The notes beneath the pieces are model-generated. The model was not told the DNA's origin, ran no database searches, and worked only from the letters and a program-made list of their open reading frames with translations. A program made the position numbers and the translations under genes. 12,440 nucleotides of DNA from Emcibacteraceae bacterium (GTDB lineage: Bacteria; Pseudomonadota; Alphaproteobacteria; Sphingomonadales; Emcibacteraceae): the NCBI GenBank assembly GCA_016763335.1, contig JAESUD010000247.1:1-12440 (forward strand). The letters run 5' to 3'. This document shows, in pieces, positions 7,451 through 12,440 of the stretch (its first letter is position 1; each line of letters begins with the position of its first letter).

Positions 7451-8993
7451 CGTTTTTTGTGTCTAGTAGGTTGGTTTCCAGGGTATGGAGTTCCCGACGC
7501 ATAATTTTCCCCGTACTGGTTTTTGGCACATCGTTTACAAATTGAACTTTTCGCGGGCATTTGTATGCTGCTAGGACATTACGGCAAAAGGCAATGATCT
7601 CTTCCTCAGTACATTTTGCATCATTTTTGAGAACAATATAGGCTTTGGCAATCTCACCTTTTAGATCATCGGGTAATTTACCAACCGCCGCTATGGCTAC
7701 AGCCGGATGTTCCGCAAGCACGCGCTCAATCTCCGCCGGGTAGACGTTATATCCGCCCGTTAATATCATGTCTTTTTTTCTATCCACGATACGAACACAC
7801 CCATCTTGGTCCATTGTTGCCAAATCCCCTGTGTGGAGCCATCCATCAGCTTCTATTGTTTCATGGGTTTTTTGCCTATCTCCATAATATCCCATCATTA
7901 CGATCGGACCTCGTATCATCAATTCACCAACTTCGCCGTAAGCCAGAGTTCGTGACGCGTCCTCAGCTTCAGCAATGCGAACTTCGCAATATGGAAGTGC
8001 ACAACCAATAGAACCATGTTTATTCGTTCCTAAAAGTGCGTGAGTAGCTCCTAAACCAGCTATTTCTGTCATACCCCAAAGCTCGATAAGGGGAACTTTA
8101 AATGCGGATTCAACCTCTTTCATAGCAGCAATTGGCATGGTCTGGCCGCCGACGTAACATCTGGTCAGGCTGGATAGATCCGCTTCATTTAATTGCGGGC
8201 AATTTAACATATACATATACATTGTCGGCACACCGTCAAAGATTGTCGCCTCATATTTTGATATATCATTAAGTATTGCAGCGGCATCAAACTTGCTATG
8301 TAAGATTAAATTCGTGCCACACATAAGCATGCCATTCATTAGCACATTGGCATAGACATGAGGGCACGGTAGCGCGCTAACGACTATGTCATCAACACCG
8401 CGCATATGCATTTGACTTGTCATGGCCGTGTTAAGAATTATCGCGCGGTGAGATAGCATGGCTCCTTTGGGGTGGCCTGTCGTCCCAGAGGTATAAGTTA
8501 TGGACGCCAGTGAACCTGGATCTATTTTAGGCATAGGGGAAGTATTGATTTTGGCTGTAATCAGACTGTCCAAGGATATAACGTCTTTGTTTTTATTATC
8601 ACCACCAAAACAAATAATTATATCTACGTCTGACACCTTTTTTACGCCCAATATTGCGTCGATCTTTTCCTGTGATGCTATAATTGCTTTGCTGCCGCAA
8701 TCCCTGACGACATATTCAATTTCATTTGGCCTCAGCATTGTACTGACCGGATTAATAACGCCCCCTAGTCGTGCAATGGCATAATAGCTGACCACCCATT
8801 CCCAGGAATTAGCAGCATAGAGTGTGATTATGTCTCCTTGCACGATACCGAGGTCGCTTAAACCGCTCGCCACACACTCTACTAGATGGTTTATTTCGTT
8901 GAATGAGAGGGCTTTCTCTCCAGATACCAATGCTAGCTTGTCGCCATATCTCTGCGCGGCTGCTGCGGGCAATTGTCCCAAATGATCAAACAT
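7446..8993 (-). CDS. AMP-forming acyl-CoA synthetase (class I adenylate-forming ligase)
   Basis: Activates a carboxylic acid to an acyl-adenylate with ATP, then to the CoA thioester; probably cytosolic. The 515 residues cover the whole ANL fold. Motifs are the P-loop YTSGTTGHPKG (167-177), WGMTE (306-310), TGD with Asp390 (388-390), Arg405 in RIVDRKKDMI, the hinge region GGYNVYPAEIE (413-423) and the catalytic Lys496 in PKTSTGKIMRREL. All key residues are present, so the enzyme should be active. No signal peptide or membrane segment is seen. Motifs alone do not fix the acyl chain. It resembles medium/long-chain or aryl acyl-CoA ligases rather than acetyl-CoA synthetase, which is longer. ATG 8993 is preceded by GGGAG (9000-9004) at six bases. 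The gene begins 17 bases after the stop of the UGSC-like gene, so the two form an operon and the substrate probably relates to that partner. Confidence 0.9.
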   Translation of the reverse strand: MFDHLGQLPAAAAQRYGDKLALVSGEKALSFNEINHLVECVASGLSDLGIVQGDIITLYAANSWEWVVSYYAIARLGGVINPVSTMLRPNEIEYVVRDCGSKAIIASQEKIDAILGVKKVSDVDIIICFGGDNKNKDVISLDSLITAKINTSPMPKIDPGSLASITYTSGTTGHPKGAMLSHRAIILNTAMTSQMHMRGVDDIVVSALPCPHVYANVLMNGMLMCGTNLILHSKFDAAAILNDISKYEATIFDGVPTMYMYMLNCPQLNEADLSSLTRCYVGGQTMPIAAMKEVESAFKVPLIELWGMTEIAGLGATHALLGTNKHGSIGCALPYCEVRIAEAEDASRTLAYGEVGELMIRGPIVMMGYYGDRQKTHETIEADGWLHTGDLATMDQDGCVRIVDRKKDMILTGGYNVYPAEIERVLAEHPAVAIAAVGKLPDDLKGEIAKAYIVLKNDAKCTEEEIIAFCRNVLAAYKCPRKVQFVNDVPKTSTGKIMRRELHTLETNLLDTKND

Positions 8994-8999
8994 ATCAAA

Positions 9000-9004
9000 C
9001 TCCC
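9000..9004 (-). promoter_or_regulatory. Ribosome binding site of the acyl-CoA ligase
   Basis: GGGAG on the minus strand, six bases before ATG 8993 and inside the 17-base gap between the two operon genes. It supports the chosen ligase start and cotranscription. Confidence 0.65.
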
Positions 9005-9010
9005 AAAAAT

Positions 9011-10741
9011 TTACGCTGATGCATTATTAGCCCCTCGGATTTCTCGACTTGTCGGAAACCCATGCAATCCATTACTTCCGAAAACGATCGCGTTAGACCT
9101 GTAAGGATCACCCGAGACCACTAAAAGAATGTCCTCGGGTCGTTCTACAATTGGTACCATTCGATTGGGATCATCCGATAAAGCGAATTGGGATGACGCA
9201 AGCCCCTCCGCGTGCAATTCGTTTAACGTTCGTCTGCCTGGCACGAGGTTGGTAAACTTTCCAACATAATCTTCCATCTTCCAAGCGGGCATCCGGGCAT
9301 ATTTGAACATAAGTTTCTGTAGTCCTGCTCGGTCTACACCCGCTTTAGCAAGGGTTTTTGCTATCATGGGGCTGATTACGACCAATGGTCTATGCGTATC
9401 CGGCGCCATGCCGACTGTATAAATCAACTCCCACCCTGATTGGCGGATCAAACCATCAGCGAGATATTGTGCAATTCCCTCAGGATCGCTGCCATAAATA
9501 GAACCGACAACAGTATCGCCAGTAAAACGCGCTATAGTGACGACATTACATTCTTTATTGAAGCCATTTTGCTCGGACAAATTTTGCCAGTTCAGTTTTT
9601 CAAGTTCAACTTCATTTTCTGCAAGGGCAATTCGGGCCGGATGGCCAAACGTGCACTTATCTCCGCCTCCCGGGCGCAATCCGCCGACATTTCGTAGGAA
9701 GAGCTGCAGGAAACGCCCGACCGTACTATTGGCGCGAGCTCCATCGCGCATAGCCCCGTTTTCGCTATTGAAACCAAGGTTTTTAAATATGGGACCACTA
9801 AGAATTACAAGCGCATCGCCGCCGGTGGTATCTCCGCTATGCTCAACGCCATATTTTGGATCGGAAAGTATTTCCGCGATTGCCACAAGAATAGGCATGT
9901 CTTTTGGACGGCAGCCGGCTAAAACGCCATTTACGGCAACGTTCCATACTGTCACCGCAGAACCCGAAGGTTGTATTACGCCTATCTGTCTGTCAAATGC
10001 GTCGGGGGTGTGTTTTAGGAATTCTTTGACAGCGAGTATCGTTGGCGGGATTATCGGCAAGCCGTCCGACCAGCTTTTATTGTCATAAATTTGATTTATT
10101 TTCTCGAAATTCCCTCTTGCGACAATTTCTTCCGGGTCAAACTGTTCTGCTCCGGCTCCTTGCTCTATAGGCTCTTCGGTTAGGCATTTTATGACTAACG
10201 GCAAGGTATGTTCTAGAACGGCCGCCCGCAATTCTTCGTGTGATTGGCTATCAACGTGACCGCGAAGCGTAGCAACGGGTAATGCTGCACATCCTTGCCC
10301 CGGACTAATAGCGTGCGCCTGTTTGGTAAACCCTTGGCACACAAGAGATGCCGTTGGAATTCCGGCGCGTTCTATGACAGCGCTGGCGCGTATTACTGCA
10401 GGTGTACACGCACCGCAACATCCTACTCCAGAAATAACAACATCAACTTTATTGGCTGCCAGCAAATCAGGCAAACGATCTAGAACGGCGTGTTCATCAC
10501 CGCCAAAAATGTTTCCAAATGTATCGTAACTCACAAATTTCATGGTTGGGTATAAGTTTGCTAAAGCTTCTTCGAGGATCGGAAAGATATCATCACCGCG
10601 AAATACATAATCCCAGACAAAAGCGACAGTCAGCCCGGCTAGGTCCTTTGGTCGCATTGCGGGTTGAAACGTTGGTACGGCGGCAATGCCGCCAGGCCAA
10701 ACTGTTTCATATTCTGTAATCACCGTGGATTTCTCATTCAT
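9011..10741 (-). CDS. Two-domain UGSC-like thiol protein, cysteine form
   Basis: 576 residues with two parts. Residues ~25-190 resemble the UGSC (seleno)protein family: LAGLTVAFVWDY, then VDVVISGVGCCGACTPAVIRAS (99-120), GIPTASLVCQGF (127-138) and RGHVDSQSHEEL. The family motif Sec-Gly-Ser-Cys appears here as Cys109-Gly110-Ala111-Cys112. Codon 109 (10417-10415) is TGC, so this is a cysteine form, not a hidden selenoprotein. Residues ~205-576 form a second domain with conserved-looking blocks SWSDGLPIIPPT (223-234), GDTTGGDALVILSGPI (303-318), RANSTVGRFLQLFLRNVGG (336-354) and LAENE (373-377). I recall similar blocks in other uncharacterised proteins but know no reaction. No signal peptide or membrane helix. 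A CxxC-like pair suggests thiol redox chemistry, but that is inference. ATG 10741 has AGGAGT (10748-10753) six bases ahead. First gene of the operon with the acyl-CoA ligase, divergent from an AraC regulator. Confidence 0.7.
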   Translation of the reverse strand: MNEKSTVITEYETVWPGGIAAVPTFQPAMRPKDLAGLTVAFVWDYVFRGDDIFPILEEALANLYPTMKFVSYDTFGNIFGGDEHAVLDRLPDLLAANKVDVVISGVGCCGACTPAVIRASAVIERAGIPTASLVCQGFTKQAHAISPGQGCAALPVATLRGHVDSQSHEELRAAVLEHTLPLVIKCLTEEPIEQGAGAEQFDPEEIVARGNFEKINQIYDNKSWSDGLPIIPPTILAVKEFLKHTPDAFDRQIGVIQPSGSAVTVWNVAVNGVLAGCRPKDMPILVAIAEILSDPKYGVEHSGDTTGGDALVILSGPIFKNLGFNSENGAMRDGARANSTVGRFLQLFLRNVGGLRPGGGDKCTFGHPARIALAENEVELEKLNWQNLSEQNGFNKECNVVTIARFTGDTVVGSIYGSDPEGIAQYLADGLIRQSGWELIYTVGMAPDTHRPLVVISPMIAKTLAKAGVDRAGLQKLMFKYARMPAWKMEDYVGKFTNLVPGRRTLNELHAEGLASSQFALSDDPNRMVPIVERPEDILLVVSGDPYRSNAIVFGSNGLHGFPTSREIRGANNASA

Positions 10742-10747
10742 TTTATT

Positions 10748-10753
10748 ACTCCT
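10748..10753 (-). promoter_or_regulatory. Ribosome binding site of the UGSC-like gene
   Basis: AGGAGT on the minus strand, six bases before ATG 10741. Strong match, and it fixes the start of the operon's first gene. Confidence 0.7.
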
Positions 10754-10754
10754 A

Positions 10755-10772
10755 TTTGGTTTGCAACCTAAA
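10755..10772. promoter_or_regulatory. Operator-like palindrome upstream of the UGSC-like gene
   Basis: An interrupted palindrome of the form TTTnGGTTnnnAACCnAAA, 18 bases long and broken only at the unpaired positions. It sits immediately upstream of the ribosome site of the operon, where a bound protein could block transcription or an RNA hairpin could affect initiation. Which regulator binds, if any, cannot be told from sequence. Confidence 0.4.
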
Positions 10773-10796
10773 CAGATAGGCGGTCTTCGATGATAT

Positions 10797-10812
10797 TTCT
10801 TGAACGTTCTTG
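10797..10812. promoter_or_regulatory. 10-bp-phased direct repeat, candidate AraC-family site
   Basis: TTCTTG occurs at 10797-10802 and again at 10807-10812, one helical turn apart, and an 8-bp palindrome GAACGTTC (10802-10809) overlaps them. Tandem half-sites spaced about one turn are typical for AraC-type dimers, and the site lies between the divergent regulator and the operon. No matching -35/-10 elements could be picked out with confidence. Confidence 0.35.
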
Positions 10813-10901
10813 GTATTTTTTAAGCTTATTGAATGTGGAATGCGGCACGTCATAAACCACTTGCTTTTCTGAAAATTGCCTTAATAATAGGAAGCATGAA
10901 G

Positions 10902-11720
10902 ATGATAGATGACATTCCGAAAGGGCTCCGCCTCAATAAACTATACGGTACAGAAATCGTATGTGGACGGTTTCGCAATCATCGTTTTCCAAGACATAGT
11001 CATGACGGATTGATGCTTTCATTGGTTAGTGATGGTACGCAATGTATAAAATATCGCGGTGAAACGCATTTGGGCGGACTAGGTGTTTTAATAGCCATAC
11101 CCCCCAATGAAGTACATGCAGGGGAGCCACAAGATGACAATGGCTGGTGTTATCGCACCATTACAATACCAACGAGTTTAGTTCAAAAATTTTCAGGCAC
11201 ATCTAACCAACATTTTCTTTGTGCCACTGTCATTAAGGACAATGCATTGAGCAATGCACTTTCAAAATTGTTTTTCTTGTTCGGGGAAGCGGCACTGCTG
11301 GAACAAGAAGAAGCGTTAGTCGCCGTCTTATCGAGGTTTATGGCAAGACATAGCACTGAGGCGCCGCCGCAAATTCAAACGGGGATTGAACGTCGGGTAG
11401 TGCAGGAGTGTAAGGAATTGTTGTCGTCACGGACAGATCAAAATGTCAGCTTGGCCGATTTGGAGGCGGTTACAAATATTGACCAATTTAGATTAGTTAA
11501 AGCCTTTTCGCGTTTAGAAGGATTGCCGCCGCACGCATGGCACCTGCAATATCGTCTGCGAAAAGCTCAAGACTTACTTTCACGCGGCGACCGAATTGCC
11601 GATGTAGCCTACACAACAGGTTTCGCAGATCAGGCTCACATGTCCCGTGCGTTTAAACGACTAACGGGGTTAACTCCTGGCAATTATAGACGCACTCATT
11701 TGGCAATGTTGGACAATTAA
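10902..11720 (+). CDS. AraC-family transcriptional regulator
   Basis: Ligand-responsive DNA-binding protein of 272 residues. The N-terminal half has cupin/AraC-binding features: FPRHSHDGLMLSLVSDG, then an IPPNEVHAGEP segment typical of the effector pocket strand. The C-terminal ~100 residues carry the double helix-turn-helix: VSLADLEAVTNIDQFRLVKAFSRLEGLPPHAW, then DRIADVAYTTGFADQAHMSRAFKRLTGLTPGNYRR, with the usual GF.DQ.H..R.FK..TG.TP.. signature. ATG 10902 is chosen because AGGAAG (10889-10894) lies seven bases upstream. The ATG at 10896 is too close to it, and the frame upstream (from 10833) is open but lacks start signals. It is transcribed away from the UGSC-like/ligase operon, a layout usual for a regulator controlling its neighbours and itself. 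The effector is unknown; the ligase substrate or product is a reasonable guess. Confidence 0.9.
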   Translation: MIDDIPKGLRLNKLYGTEIVCGRFRNHRFPRHSHDGLMLSLVSDGTQCIKYRGETHLGGLGVLIAIPPNEVHAGEPQDDNGWCYRTITIPTSLVQKFSGTSNQHFLCATVIKDNALSNALSKLFFLFGEAALLEQEEALVAVLSRFMARHSTEAPPQIQTGIERRVVQECKELLSSRTDQNVSLADLEAVTNIDQFRLVKAFSRLEGLPPHAWHLQYRLRKAQDLLSRGDRIADVAYTTGFADQAHMSRAFKRLTGLTPGNYRRTHLAMLDN

Positions 11721-11765
11721 AGCGACCCCAGCTATAAAAAATTTACAGAATGAAAAAGCTTAATA

Positions 11766-12398
11766 CTAATCGAGAACAGCATTTATTTTATTAAGTGTCA
11801 CATTTTGATCTTGGTAATCATGTTCCAAGAAATGGATGGAGCCGTTATGCTCAAGTACTAACGACGGAAAACCTCTTTGGGTAAGCTTTCTCGACAATGA
11901 AATTTGGCTTGTTAACTCTTGCGCTATTTCTTTGGAATTTAAATCCGAAATAAACTGATCAACATTTATTTTTTGTTCGACCATCTCATTTTTAAGTTCA
12001 GTGGCCAGCTGGATCAGGATATTGTCATCAGACGGGTTTAGGGCCCGCAGATAATAACCTTGTTGAATGGCAATTATCATTTCTTTCTCAAAACTTTGTA
12101 TTCGGGCAGCAAGCACGGCCCGGCATGCGGGATATGTTGACCTTCGCGGCGTGTTTTTATCCCAAAAGTTGAAATTAAACTCTGTACCAAGCATGTCCTG
12201 AATTTTTTGCCAAGCGCCTTTGACCATTTGCTGTGTTTCTTGGGGCATCGGTAGGTTACTATCAGGCGCCAGACCCCCTACCACATATTCAACTTTAATT
12301 GTCGAGGGTAGATTTTCCTGTATCCTGTTCCAAGTGGGGGCAAATCCATAACACCAACTACACATCGGATCGTGGATATAATATAAAATTGATGTCAT
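11766..12398 (-). CDS. DsbA-like thiol oxidoreductase, predicted cytosolic (COG3531 type)
   Basis: 210-residue thioredoxin-fold protein of the DsbA superfamily. The N-terminus leads straight into strand one and the active site, LYYIHDPMCSWCYGF, with the redox pair Cys13-Ser-Trp-Cys16. Then come GGLAPDSNLPMP (41-52), FNFWDKNTPRRSTYPACRAVLAAR (76-99) and the cis-proline loop RGFPSLVL with Pro178. This pattern fits the predicted protein-disulfide isomerase group COG3531, whose length is about 210. There is no signal peptide, so unlike periplasmic DsbA it should act in the cytosol. Substrates are unknown. The start ATG 12398 fits the family N-terminus, but only a weak AGAG precedes it. It is convergent with the AraC gene, leaving 45 bases in which I see no terminator. 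It lies only 38 bases from a probable divergent start at 12437. Nothing links it directly to the UGSC-like operon beyond proximity and CxxC chemistry. Confidence 0.85.
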   Translation of the reverse strand: MTSILYYIHDPMCSWCYGFAPTWNRIQENLPSTIKVEYVVGGLAPDSNLPMPQETQQMVKGAWQKIQDMLGTEFNFNFWDKNTPRRSTYPACRAVLAARIQSFEKEMIIAIQQGYYLRALNPSDDNILIQLATELKNEMVEQKINVDQFISDLNSKEIAQELTSQISLSRKLTQRGFPSLVLEHNGSIHFLEHDYQDQNVTLNKINAVLD

Positions 12399-12436
12399 TT
12401 AACATAATCTCTAAAAACAATTATCAAGGAAGTATA

Positions 12437-12440
12437 ATGA
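12437..12440 (+). CDS. Probable start of a divergent gene, cut off by the window end
   Basis: AAGGA at 12426-12430 is followed six bases later by ATG at 12437-12439, a well-placed ribosome site and start codon. Only the start codon and one base are inside the window, so the product cannot be known. The call rests only on this initiation signal and on its divergent placement from the DsbA-like gene. Confidence 0.4.

Noticed and set aside
9537..10088. 183-residue open frame antisense to the UGSC-like gene
   Set aside because: The opposite strand encodes a coherent protein with clear conserved blocks. The antisense product is low-complexity, rich in Pro, Ser and Arg, and lacks a ribosome site.
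10403..10420. Hidden selenocysteine (in-frame TGA) in the UGSC-type motif
   Set aside because: All three motif cysteine codons read TGT or TGC. No TGA is present in frame.
10833..10901. N-terminal extension of the AraC regulator from ATG 10833
   Set aside because: No ribosome site precedes 10833, the extra residues do not resemble the family, and a good site precedes ATG 10902.

Overview
The window reads as a piece of an AT-rich alphaproteobacterial chromosome. The case rests on gene content and order: an AcnA-type aconitase lies head-to-head with the cytochrome c maturation genes ccmA-ccmB, a neighbourhood I associate with Alphaproteobacteria, and htpG is nearby. I cannot name a genus. No tRNA, rRNA, CRISPR array, insertion sequence or prophage gene is visible. 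Coding density is high and no gap exceeds 300 bases.

Layout. (1) Bases 1-1790: the HSP90 chaperone htpG, missing its first roughly 30 codons, closed by a strong hairpin terminator. (2) 1953-2798: an unrecognised six-helix membrane protein, which shares a bidirectional terminator with the convergent acnA. (3) 2847-5530, minus strand: acnA, complete in length and motifs but split by an apparent one-base deletion near 3682. (4) 5766-7392, plus strand: a 75-residue membrane protein, then ccmA and ccmB overlapping by one base. The two encode the ATPase and permease of the CcmAB complex used in c-type cytochrome assembly. ccmC does not follow. (5) 7446-10741, minus strand: a two-gene operon of a two-domain UGSC-like thiol protein (CGAC motif in place of U-G-S-C) and an AMP-forming acyl-CoA ligase. 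(6) 10902-11720, plus strand: a divergent AraC-family regulator, facing the operon across about 160 bases that contain a 10-bp-phased direct repeat and a palindrome. (7) 11766-12398, minus strand: a cytosolic DsbA-like CxxC oxidoreductase, with the likely start of a divergent gene in the last four bases.

How it fits together. Regions 1-4 are housekeeping: protein folding, the TCA cycle and cytochrome c biogenesis. Regions 5-6 form a self-contained regulator-plus-operon cassette that appears to sit where ccmC would often be found. Its ligase should activate a carboxylic acid to a CoA thioester. The partner carries a redox-type Cys-Gly-Ala-Cys motif and a second conserved domain whose function I do not know. 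This cassette is the best candidate for an undescribed pathway here. The acnA frameshift is the main quality or biology question.
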